A DNA stretch of 64,000 bases from Rhineura floridana. Lineage: Eukaryota > Chordata > Lepidosauria > Squamata > Rhineuridae. Location of the stretch: assembly GCF_030035675.1 (NCBI RefSeq), contig NC_084487.1, forward strand, positions 90,778,486-90,842,485, in the 5' to 3' direction. Below, in pieces: positions 42,766 to 53,024 of the stretch. Position numbers and translations under genes: made by a program. The stretch's first letter is position 1. Every line of letters begins with the position of its first letter. The notes under the pieces were generated by a model. That model saw only the letters and a program-made list of their open reading frames with translations, was not told the origin of the DNA and ran no database searches.

Positions 42766-43794
42766 ACTTTACTTTTCAAATTAATTGCATCTTATTGCCC
42801 CCTCCATGACATACCTCTTATCTTTGTTGAAACAATGTTCTACCACATTTACTTCTGACTGTTTAAGTAGATATTCAAAAAGGCAATTTCCTTTTGTAAA
42901 AGTTTGTTTTTGTTTTCTGTAAGTGCCTATTAAAGTCAAAGCTCATAGTGTCAGCTTTTTGCTTATTTCAACCCATGGGCAGGAAATAGGAGGATATACT
43001 TGTTTTCCAATATGTGTTTATTATTATAGGGAAAATCTATGGGTTTTCTTTTTTTTACATTGAGAAATTCTTGCTCACAGAAACATTGGGAGATATTCAA
43101 TGCTAGTTCTACTTAGAATAGACCTACTGAAGTTAATGGTCATGATTAACTTATGTTCATTAATTTCAATGGGTCTTCTCTGACTGGGACCAGCATTGAA
43201 TGCCATCCATGATCTATACAGTGTTATAAAAGAGGTTTTTGTAGGAACATGGGTATCACAAGCATGAGTAGCATTTAGGATCTAATCCTTAAAATAGTCT
43301 GTGCAAAACTATCTCCTATATCATTGTGACACAGCCTAGTTAATTGTTACTTGTGTTTATTACTGTTGGGAGCTGCCAGAGTTAAAAGTAGGTAGTTTTG
43401 GTTCTGGGTCCAGCTGCTTTGAGTAGTGAGCTATCAATATTTCAGCCTGGAACTTCTTGGAAGGGCTACAAGAGATTATTTTCCTGGCTTTGGTGTGTTC
43501 CTGAGAGGTCCTCGGCTCTCACGCCTGTTCCTTGGCTCACCTCTGAAGGCGGCCTACAGCTCAGCTTTGAGGCTCATTTTATATTTTCACAGTCCACTAA
43601 AGGACATGCCAGTGTAAAATGTTTCCCAGATGTTGAGGGAAAATGGAGGTAATGGCTCTTAGATGGATGTCCATTGAAGGCAGAAAACAGACCATCCACA
43701 GTTAGTGACAGAGGAGGAATTTGGAGAACTTGGATTCCAAAGTGGACTCACCTAGATTAGATCATGAGTCTACTTTAGAATTTGCCATCCTGCA
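42765..43794. other. No gene recognised; AATCC-type repeat at 43090-43205
   Basis: The piece at 43090-43205 carries CTTAGAATAGACCTACTGAA, then ATTTCAATGGGTCTTCTCTG, of the AATCC-type family. Nothing else was recognised. Confidence 0.4.
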
Positions 43795-44030
43795 GATCCA
43801 ATTACAAGGTGGTCTGAGGGCTCCATCCTATGAGGTCAGTCATGTTTTTCCCCTGTACAATTCCCTCTGAGAGACAAGGAATGTCATCACATTCTGTTGC
43901 TTCCAGGAGGACTTGCTCTATTATATCCAAAATGTATGGTGGCAAGAAAACCTGCACATTAGCTGTCCCAAGCTGTGAGTGGCTGGATGACTTTTTCTGT
44001 AGCTTTGTCAAAGGGTTAGGATTTTTTAAA
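43795..44030 (+). repeat. Dispersed repeat of unknown class, copy 1
   Basis: Shares CAAGGTGGTCTGAGGG, CCCTGTACAATTCC, GGACTTGCTCT and AAGCTGTGAGTGGCTGGATG with copies at 44500 and 60205. Spacing of the blocks is kept among the three. Confidence 0.65.
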
Positions 44031-44052
44031 ACACACACACACACACACACAG
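44031..44052 (+). repeat. (CA)n microsatellite
   Basis: A pure CA run of about 20 bp. Confidence 0.85.
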
Positions 44053-44304
44053 AGGGGCATTGCTAGATTCCTCAAACTGCCTTTTAAGTGCTTTTATTTT
44101 ATTTTTTTACACTGGTATTTCTGTGAAGATTTTAAAGGCATTTCCCTTTGAACGTTACATGGAAACAGGATGGACTTAGTCCTAACCCCATGTCAGAAAT
44201 GGGACAGACTGACTGTAATGGGTCTATGCCTGTCCACAATAAGACTAGATGTGGAAAGGTCTGCTGCTTACTGGGGGGAAAAGGAGATCTGGGTGGGATT
44301 TTCT

Positions 44305-44451
44305 AGAGCAGCTTTTCCCAACCTGATGTCCTCCAGATATTTTGCACTACAGCTCCCATTAGCCCCAACCAGTGTGGCCAATGGTCAAGAATGATGGAAC
44401 AGTAGTTTTAACAACATCTGAAGGGAATGAAGTTGAGGAAGGTTGCCCTGG
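44305..44451 (+). mobile_element. hAT-type short element
   Basis: Ends AGAGCAGCTTTTCCCAACCT and GAGGAAGGTTGCCCTGG are partial inverted matches. The interior is ACTACAGCTCCCATTAGCCC then TGTGGCCAATGGTCAAGAAT. It is the fullest copy of the family seen at 575 and 10511. Confidence 0.65.
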
Positions 44452-44499
44452 AGTATTCAGTTGAAGCCAGGAGGTGGGGGGTGGGAGTTCTTGGATTGG

Positions 44500-44735
44500 T
44501 CCCATTCCTACATGGATTTGCTTACATTCAGAGTTTACACAGGGGTAGACATGTTTTCTCCATACAATTTCCCCCTGAGAGTAACAGAACATCATCAAGT
44601 CCCACCACTCCCAGGGGGAATTGATGTATTTTCATTCAAAGTATCTGATGACACAGAGCCCTATGCACTAGCTTCTCCAGGCTATGGGTGGCTGGATGAT
44701 TACTCCCTTCTCTATTAATGCTTTGAAGAGGACAG
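44500..44735 (+). repeat. Dispersed repeat of unknown class, copy 2
   Basis: Shares CATACAATTTCCCCCTGAGA, CATCATCAAGTC and GGCTATGGGTGGCTGGATGA with copies at 43795 and 60205. Confidence 0.6.
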
Positions 44736-45609
44736 AAGGCAATTCAGAATTCATAACTTCATGATTAGTAATTACAGGTAGAACAAAAGAGGTAAACTAA
44801 TATTATGATGTGAACAGAGATTATGCAAATGACCCATTTGTCTAAGGCCATAAATGAAAATGTAGAAAAAATAAAGGGTATAAATGATTTATTTCATCCT
44901 CCTGACAGTATGACCATGTCAGTTTCAGAGGGATGTGGTGTTTTTTTTTGCCAGCACTTGACAGGCATGGTCTGCTAGGAGCAAGGCTAACAGACCACCA
45001 CAGTTAGGGAGATGGAAGACAAATGCAGGAATGTAAGAAACTACACTTAGGGCAGCTGGTGAGAGAAAAGAGAACATACAGATATATTCAACAATGTGAG
45101 AAGAAAGAATGAGAGAGGGAAAGCCAGTAAGATAAACAGAAAGAGAAACATGAATCACCATGAGCAACTTCCAAGGTAGAAGGCAATTATCCCTTGATTA
45201 GTCAGAATTCTTATATTCTTCTGCCTTAAAGTAAAAGCAGCTATACATTAAGATTGATGTGTTAATACATAACAATGGGGCACTAGCAAATGCGAGACAG
45301 CAAGGCATTGGACTGTGAAACGAAGGATCCCAGTTAAACCCAGAACCTTAAGCTGGTGTCCTGCACACTCATTGTAACACATGCACTTGAGAGTATGTTT
45401 CACTGGAATAAATGGGATTTACTTGAGGAATATATAGAGATTGAGTGCCAATTGGGTTCCAGTGACAAGCACTTTATATATTGTAGTAAAGAGCACCGAG
45501 TGTCCAAAGTTGTGCTGCTGTGAGAAAGAGAGATGGGACAAGTGGGGATTGTGTCCCCTTGCGGAGGTGTCCTGTTCTCTGCCCTTGGCAAATAAGGGTG
45601 CCTCCTGAC
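44736..45609. other. No gene recognised
   Basis: An AATCC-type scrap (GGAATAAATGGGATTTACTT) lies at about 45402. Nothing else was identified. Confidence 0.4.
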
Positions 45610-45944
45610 TAGGGTTGCCAGGTTCAGGGCCTGGGACTGATCCTGTATCTTTAGGAGAAGAGAAAGTCAGCCAAGTGCAGGTGTTCTTGCAACACTATAA
45701 TGGGAAAAACCACAAGGTGGAATTCTCCCTTCCCCCTGCACAACTTTTAAAGATAAAGAAGACCTCTTGGAGGCTGGGCCTGACAACCAAGAGGTCTTCT
45801 GTATCTTTAAAAGTTGTACAGGAGGAAGGGAGAATTCCGCCTTGTGGTTTTTCCCATTACACTGTTGCAAGAACACTTGCACTTGGCTGAATTTTCTCTT
45901 CTCTTAAAGATACAGAACCTCAGGCCCTGAGCCTGACAACCCTA
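45610..45944. mobile_element. Palindromic hAT element, copy 1 (335 bp)
   Basis: Ends TAGGGTTGCCAGGTTCAGGG and CCCTGAGCCTGACAACCCTA. Flanks are ctcctgac and ctcttaac (6 of 8). The two arms, about 150 bp each, are near-perfect complements, so both strands spell the same peptide (QVFLQ..NGKNHK); this is not a gene. A short centre joins them. Confidence 0.9.
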
Positions 45945-45952
45945 CTCTTAAC

Positions 45953-46832
45953 TCCACATCCAATTGTGCTGATGTCTTTAGGATTGCACCCTCTTTCCTA
46001 CTCTAGTTGGGTTAAGTTTCAGTCCCTGAGCTTGGCTGCAGGCAAAACACAACAGGACCAAACAATAACAAGGAGAGTCCAAAAGCAAAGTAAAGGTGAA
46101 GCCAAATTCACACACAAGAGAGCAGTCCTGGATCAAACATAATCCAAAGGTAGAGTCATGGATCAGAGATCAGTAGCTAGCAAGATCAATCAGAAAGCAA
46201 GGCAAAGGCACGGCAATCAGGCTGCAGGAGTAAGGTGCATATGTTGTTCAAACATCCAGTAGACGTCTTGGACAGGTGCTTAAGCAGGAAGCTTTTACTG
46301 TTGAGGAATGCAGTTACTCCCAAGGAGCCCTTTATTCTTGAGTAGTGCTCTCAGGCATTTACTTGTTTGCCAACCAGCTGCTTGAGCATGGACATTCTAG
46401 TGTTGATGCTTGTGAGGGCTGGGAGGCAATTCAGCTTTTCTCTCTGACTTGGGTGGGAACTCCTCAACTGAAGGTGAGTCAGAGACCCAGGACATTTTCT
46501 GAAGGCAGGCCTGGGGAGATCTCTACCTGTATGCTGGGGTGTTCGTGAACCATGCTGGGAGGGGGAGCTTTCTCTGTTTTCCCAGGTCTCCTGGGTCCAC
46601 AAGGTCTGGGTCCTCATCAGATGATGAATCACGCAATGTCAGGTCAGGGCTCAGTATGACACCCTCAGAAAAGTAGCCTGGTAGGGTGCCATTCATAAAC
46701 TTGCCTTTGGCTACCTTCTGCAACCATAGCCCTTTTCACATATTACAATGAATGAAAGTATGGGTGGGAAAGTGGGATCACATGAATGTCCCTCCTCCCA
46801 GCCTCTATGCATTCTGGTGAATGTCTACATAC
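45953..46832. other. Unassigned; weak coding-like minus-strand stretch
   Basis: At about 46523-46723 the minus strand reads LTLRDSSSDEDPDLVDPGDL. The region up to 46330 has an A/G-rich texture that might belong to an LTR-type fossil. The evidence is too thin to name it. Confidence 0.3.
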
Positions 46833-47270
46833 TAGGGATGGAATGGTCTGTCAATTTCAGTTCTCTCAGTTTTTAATTTTCCTAATCTTAAGTTTGGTTC
46901 TCCACATTTCTGCTGCAATTTGTGATTTTTTTAAAAAAAAATCTTATGAAAATTCTTCAGCCTTTTAGTGTGAATGTTGCCCAATAAATACATTTTTGTC
47001 TTTAGTTTTGACTAACGTACACATTTTTTGCTAGCAATTTCTCCCAATGCATTTTTGTATGTTATTCTCACCAATATATTCAGTTTGTGCACACTTTCCC
47101 CTAATATATGCATTTTTTAAAATATTGGTTGGAGAACTGCATTGCAAAATTCAGATAAGTGCAAATTTCAAAGAATGGCTGTGTTTCAATTCTCATGTTG
47201 TTTCAGGAATTGTGAATTTAATAAATTTTATTTTAAATGAAAAGTGAATCAAATTTCTCCCCCATCTCTA
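46833..47270 (+). mobile_element. ~438-bp AT-rich hAT-like element, copy 2
   Basis: Ends TAGGGATGG and CCATCTCTA. Flanks ctacatac and ctacatag match at 7 of 8 bases. The body matches 36341-36782. Confidence 0.75.
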
Positions 47271-47337
47271 CTACATAGTATTTGTGTAAGTGGGACCTCT
47301 GCTTTTCTAAGGGTTCTGATTGTGTAGAACAATTCTA

Positions 47338-48300
47338 TTATTTATTTATTTATTTATTTAATTTGTATCCTGCCCTTCGTCCCAGCAGGAGCCTAGGGTG
47401 GCAAACAAAGCACTAAAACGCTTTAAAACATCATAAAACAGATCTTAAAATACATTAAAACAAAACAGGATTAGAAACATTTAAAAAAAACAACCTTAAA
47501 AAGGGTTAAAAACATTATTAATAACATATTAAACAATTCTGACACAGATGCAGACTGGGATAGGTCTCAACTTAAAAAGCTTGTTGAAAGAGGGAAGTCT
47601 TCAAAAGGCGCCAAAAAGATAGTAGAGATGGCGCCTGCCTAATATTCAAAGGGAGGCAATTCCATTCTATGTGTGTTGTTGTTGTTATTTACATGTGTTA
47701 GTCACTTGTTACCTGAAGGTCTCCAAGCAACTTACAACATTGTTGAAAACCAAAACAAATATTTCATACCATAAAACAAAACAATAAAACAACAACCTCC
47801 CCCATACAGCCACAGACAGCTTTGACAGCACACTAATATAAGCAACATCATCTTAGCCTATAAAATGCCTGGGGGAAAAGGTAAGTCTTTACCTGGCACT
47901 GAAAAGATGTCAATGAAGGCTCTAGGTGGACTTCACTGGGGACCATGTTCTACTGATGGGGAGTCACAACTGAAAATACCCTCTTCCTTGTCACCATCTC
48001 TGAGCCTCCCTCAGATTGGGTACTTGGAGAAGGACCTCAGAAGAACGTCTAAGGGAGGTTCATGTCAGTAGAGGTGTTCCTGAGCCATAAAGAGTTTTAC
48101 AAGTCAAAACTAGCACTTTGAGTTGGGCTCGGAAGCATGCAGGCAGCCAATGTAACTGGAACAAGATTGGTGTTATGATTTGCTCGCCTTGAACCCATCA
48201 ACAGGTAGCCTTATTCTGCACTAGTTGAAGCTTCTGAACCATTTTCAAAGGTAGCCCCACATATGTTTGTGTCTGTGTAGTATCTAGGCAGACAGACACT
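47338..48300 (-). mobile_element. Two adjacent L2-clade LINE fragments
   Basis: 47338-47680 is a close copy of the tail at 58955 (TATTTATTTATTTATTTAAT, CTTCGTCCCAGCAGGAGCCT, GGCTTGTTGAAAG-type text). At about 47690 a second tail starts (GTTGTTATTTACATGTGTTA) and runs to about 48300 with GGCAGCCAATGTAACTGG and TATTCTGCACTAGTTGAAGC. Confidence 0.7.
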
Positions 48301-48390
48301 CAGTTGAATGTATGGAGTTTGGGGAGAATCCGCTGCACATGAACTTGCTGCCATTCTCCATATGTTCGCTGAATGCAAAGATGTCATGTG

Positions 48391-48730
48391 TAGGGTTGCC
48401 AGGCTCAGGGCCTGAGAATGATTCTGTATCTTTAAGAGAAGAGACAATTCAGCCAAGTGCAGGTTTTCTTTCAACACTGTAATGGGAAAAACCACAAGGT
48501 GAAATTCTCCCTTCCCCCTGCGCAAGTTTTAAAGATACAGAAGACCTCTTGGAAGCTGGGCCTGGCAACCAGGAGGTCTTCTGTATCTTTAAAAGTTCTG
48601 CAGGGGGGAGGGAGAATTTCACCTTGTGGTTTTTCCCATTACAATGTTGCAAAAACACCTGCACTTGGCTGAAGTTTCTCTTCCCTTAAAGATACAGAAT
48701 CATTCTCAGGCCCTGAGCCTGGCAACCCTA
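48391..48730. mobile_element. Palindromic hAT element, copy 2 (340 bp)
   Basis: Ends TAGGGTTGCCAGGCTCAGGG and its inverse, with the exact 8-bp duplication gtcatgtg (48383-48390, 48731-48738). It is about 90 percent like copy 1 by eye. Both arms carry GGAGAATTTCACCTTGTGG-type text and GAAGACCTCTTGG. Confidence 0.95.
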
Positions 48731-48738
48731 GTCATGTG

Positions 48739-49844
48739 AAAAGGGCTTCTATCTTTTTCAGTGATAGCATTGCCACATACCTAATGTTTTTTCATTCTTC
48801 TGAGAGAGGAGGCAGTCATTTTGTAAGAGGAAAGATTTAAGCAGCCTCTTGGTACTGTTGAGCAAAACCCACAGAGAAGTTGGCAGTGCCTTTGAAAGTA
48901 AAAGGAGCTGTATAAGAACAAAACCTTGGATTACTTGTGGCGTCCTTTGAAACATCACATGCATATGGTTAGATAAATTAAATCCTGACTTTCTCTATTA
49001 CCCATGGCATTTAACCTAAATTGTTTTGGATTTGACCACATTCATATTGCCACCTTCTTTAAATGCACCACTGTGCAGAATATAATTATAACTTTTCAGT
49101 TTTATTAATTAATTGTTAATTATTTTATTTATTCAAATAGATTTTGTTAATAAAATTCAAATGTCTGTAGTGCTTACATTTTCAACGCTGCACATAGTTC
49201 TTTTTATTGAGCTTACAGTCTCTTGAGTGTAAGCATAAAATACTATTTTCATCATACCACACTTTCATGAAAAATTACCCTTCAACTCTTATTTAAATGG
49301 CTTTAGTCTCATTTTATAAGTAAAATGCAGTCATTATTTTTTGTTTTGAAATTACTGCTCAAAAACTAGCTGTGTATGTAGGCAGGGGTTGGTAATCTAC
49401 CGAATGCAAACTAAGAAGAAAAAAAGGGAAGGGGCAATGTATTTTCCATTAAGTGGGCATCTTCTGTATTTGATTTCCAGCTGAGTTTTTTGAGGAATTT
49501 TCTAGTTACATATTTATCCCTGATAATTAATGGGACTCATCTAGCATCTTTCCTCCCTTCAGGCCCTGTTTATGCATCTAGGCCAGTGGTTCCCAACCTT
49601 TATGAATATGGGACTCCCTTTGTAAGCTCAAAATTTTTTGTGATTCCCCCCTCCCATGCTAATTGTAATTGAAAAAATGGTGCATGGCAAAATCATATCT
49701 CCAAATATCCCTTTCCATTAAAAGCTCCCTGCAGACAAGGAGGTGTTGTTTCCTTTTCTTAATGCATAGGTCCAATCAAATTGGTATCCCCCTCCCCCCC
49801 ACAGTCTAAAGATGGATAGTCCTGTCTCCCAACCCCTGTGGGTT
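48739..49844. other. No gene recognised; hAT scrap at 49583
   Basis: The scrap reads GGCCAGTGGTTCCCAACCTT, then TATGGGACTCCC, a hAT terminus. The rest is AT-rich and unassigned. Confidence 0.4.
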
Positions 49845-50045
49845 ACAGTGTTGGACTGCTAACCAGGTTCAAATCGCCACCCAGCCATGAAGCCCACTGG
49901 GTGACCTTGGATCAAACAGTCTCTCAGCCTGACCTATCTCACAGGGTCTTTGTAAGGACAAAATGGAAAGGGGGGGAACCATGTGCCCCACCTTGAACAA
50001 CTTGGAGGAAAGGTGGGATATAAATGCAATAATTATTAATTAATT
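49845..50045 (+). mobile_element. tRNA-derived SINE with L2-like tail
   Basis: Head with B box GGTTCAAATCG at 49866-49876 and GTTGGACTGCTAACC. Body CCATGAAGCCCACTGGGTGA, then CTCTCAGCCTGACCTATCTC. The tail AAGGTGGGATATAAATGCAA is of L2 type. Confidence 0.75.
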
Positions 50046-50279
50046 AAATACATTTCTGCTGCAATATTTGGATCCCAGCCTCAGCCAACCTGCTGAGCTT
50101 TTTTCTTTTAATAATAATCAAGAAGCAGCAATGTGTTGGTGATGGGGATGCTAGATTGTGCGCTGCAGACAACAAGGTGCACAGATTGAGGGAAAGGGGG
50201 TTAGTGCTTTTAGGCCTTGGGATGATAATCAGAACCAATGACTTGCTTAGCATGCACTTGGGGAATAAAAGAGAAGCAG

Positions 50280-50555
50280 AAGAAAGATCAGTGCATGCAC
50301 ACACATACACACACAAACACACCCGCCCCTCCTGCAAGCATCTGCAGGAAATGCATTCAGGCATGTGGGTGGGGGGAAGCCCTCAACTGCTGCAGCATCT
50401 TGGAGAGAGAGGTGGGGGCGGAGTGCAGATGGAAGGAAGGAGGGCTGCTGGCACACACAGTTAGCTTCAGAAATAATGATAATGATAATAATAATTATGA
50501 TAATAATAATGATAATGATAATAATAATAATAATGATAATGATGATGATAATAGA
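50280..50555 (+). repeat. Microsatellite region: (CA)-rich and (GATAAT)n
   Basis: CACACACATACACACACAAA-type run at about 50296-50325, and a long GATAAT/AATAAT array at about 50475-50553. The Asn/Asp-rich ORF there is only the array. Confidence 0.85.
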
Positions 50556-51239
50556 GAAAAGACATATTCTGTTTGGGCTAATAAAAGATAAATGAAGACT
50601 ATTTCATTTAAAAGAAGTTATATAAACAATTTGCTTGTAAAATGCAGTTGCATGTAAAATGCAGGGACTGCATGAAAAGAAACAGTAAATGAAAATTAGC
50701 AAAAGTGTTATTAATGGCAGTTACTCATGCTGGTAGATGGTAATTAGTGAAAAAACCATCGGGAACAGCTTTAAGACTATTAGAGTGCCTTATCTATCAT
50801 AAGTGACAGAAAATGAGGGAATGAAGAGTAAGATATTTAAACGTGCTCATGACGGCAGCAGAACAGAAGATCAAAATTAGTTACAATTCCTGGACTCAGC
50901 AGTTTTTTTGCCGATTAACCAAGTGCTCTGTTAGAACACTGATATCATTAATCAAGTTGCAGGTCCAGGAAATGGATTAAAGGAGAGGAGAGTTCCTTTA
51001 AAGAGTGAGTTCTTCTAAAGTGGATATATTTTTAAAATATTTATTACTTAGTTATGACTTCAGTAAACAACAGACTCTAAAACATGAGGGAAGCAGCAAT
51101 GAATCAGATCAGTTAATGATCATGCAGGGATGGAATGTTAAAAACATTGCTCTTTTGCCTTTTCTTTTCCAGCATTTGCTGTGGTGTGCCAAAATCCAAA
51201 ACCTGCAAGCGGTGGAAGGTATGTGTAATTTCCAGCCAG
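50556..51239. other. No gene recognised
   Basis: AT-rich, unassigned. Confidence 0.4.
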
Positions 51240-51515
51240 TTCACTACAAGCAGAAGCATCTTAGTTGATGGCAGGCATTTGCGCATGCATAGCAAAGCAT
51301 GCATGTTTGCCATCAACCAAGATGGCAGTGGAGGCATCAGCCCCTTAGGGAAGCTGCCTCTGCCAATGTGGTTGATGGTAGGCATCCGCATGCAGCATGC
51401 ACAACATTCACATGAAGCAACAGGAGAGGCAGGTGGGGCCTATGGGCAGGCATCGCAGGCCCAGGGCAGGCTGGTACCCAAGGGCCCAGTCATGCCTGGC
51501 ACCGGCCTTGTTGGT
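51240..51515 (-). mobile_element. hAT-like fragment related to 57399
   Basis: It shares inverted GCCATCAACCAAGATGGC and GTGGTTGATGGTAGGCAT arms. At about 51460-51515 (minus) it has CAAGGCCGGTGCCAGGCATG, then CTGGGCCCTTGGG, like the left end of 57399. Confidence 0.55.
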
Positions 51516-51654
51516 AATGGCAAAATCCAACCTGGGCGTATAAAAACTTCACTCAAATAACCCTCTACTCACTTTACTATTTGTGCTGCAGACCTCTGTT
51601 AGCTATGCAACATCCCACTATAGATGTTCCTGTTAGCATACTTGCTTTGCCCTA
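51516..51654. other. No gene or repeat recognised
   Basis: Short unassigned stretch. Confidence 0.4.
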
Positions 51655-52175
51655 TTAGGTGGTGTTACATATAACATTGATCCTGGCCTGACCATATTAG
51701 CTGCCAATTAGTTTCCAGGCTCAATTCAAAATTCTGGTGTCGACTAATAAAGCCTTATGTGGCTCAGCACCTTAATGTGCCCCTTTCAACAGAGTTGTGG
51801 AGGATGGCAACATGAGATTGAGCCTTTTCAGTGGTAGCTCTCCAATTGTGGAATGCTCTCCTCAGAGAGATATGCCTGGTGTCATCATTATCAACTTTTA
51901 GCTGCCAGGCAAATACGTTACTGCCCAACCAGACATTAATTGGGGTCATAGGGTATGATGATATCCAAGCCTGTATTAGTGTTCATATTTTAGTAGAGTG
52001 GAGTAGGATTTCCCCTTTTTATGTTCTTGAGCACTTTTAGTCAATGAATGTTATTTTTGTGTTATCTTTTTTGATGTATTTGAAATTTTGTAATCAGGTA
52101 TAGTTTTGTAATTGTAAGTCGTTTTGAGACATTTTTGTAGTAAGCAACAAATAAATGCAAATAATTATAATAATA
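51655..52175 (+). mobile_element. L2-clade LINE 3' fragment
   Basis: TTAGTTTCCAGGCTCAATTC, then TGGCTCAGCACCTTAATGTG, corresponds to the LHWLPV..RAQFKVL and YGFGPVYL blocks of 29385. It ends with an AAATAAATGCAAATAATTAT-type tail. Confidence 0.65.
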
Positions 52176-53024
52176 GTAATATAATAATGCATGCTCACTA
52201 GCCATATTAACTATATGCACAGTTTTCTCCCATACATCATTTGAACCTCTGCAGAATCTTAACTCAAAAATATGCAAGAGTTCTCAGTACCTGATGGACA
52301 CACTAAAGGATTGCTGGGAACTGAACACATTGTGCCATTATAACTAGAACCACATATTAATCAAGGGGCAGTCTAATGACTATTTTCCATGTATTAAGCA
52401 TATATTTATACGTCATACTGTCAAGAATATGTAAATAATTACAGCACACCAAACTAACCAATCATAAAGCAAGATTAATTATATTGCTTAGCTTGTCATA
52501 ATTATGGCAAAACCTCAAAAAGAAACTCACAACAAGCAATACACAATCTTGGAAACGGCTGATAAGTCTGAATTGCTCAACTCCAAACAAACATACTTCA
52601 ATAATTATGATATAGAGTACCTTCTCGATAGCAAAAACTCAATAGCAGTTCATCATTTGTTATGTTAGCCAGGATCGAACTGAGTTCTTTCAGTGGCACT
52701 TAGTTGCCTCTATAGATTTATCTATGTGCACTCAGAATATATCTGCTTTTGATGAATGGAGATCTGATATAGCCAATTTCAACCCAGCTATTTCACAAAT
52801 ATAAATTTAATAGTCATGCATTCTCAACAATATATACAATCATGGATTCCATGTCTGGACCATACATAGTTGTGGCTTGAAAGACATGAATAGTCTGGGT
52901 CGAACTTCACTGAAAATCAGGCCTAACATTATGAAACTGGGATACTGCAAACTTTTCAAAAGTAGAGCAAGAAATCTGTTTTGTGGCACCTGTACATGTT
53001 GAAAAGAAAGTGAAAAATAGAACA
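52176..53024. other. No gene recognised
   Basis: AT-rich. No family was recognised. Confidence 0.4.

Noticed and set aside
46523-46723. Minus-strand acidic ORF and A/G-rich flank as a possible LTR-type fossil
   Set aside because: No paired LTR, no TG/CA ends with duplication and no recognised protein.
50238-50591. 117-codon ORF rich in Asn and Asp
   Set aside because: Its second half is the translated GATAAT microsatellite.
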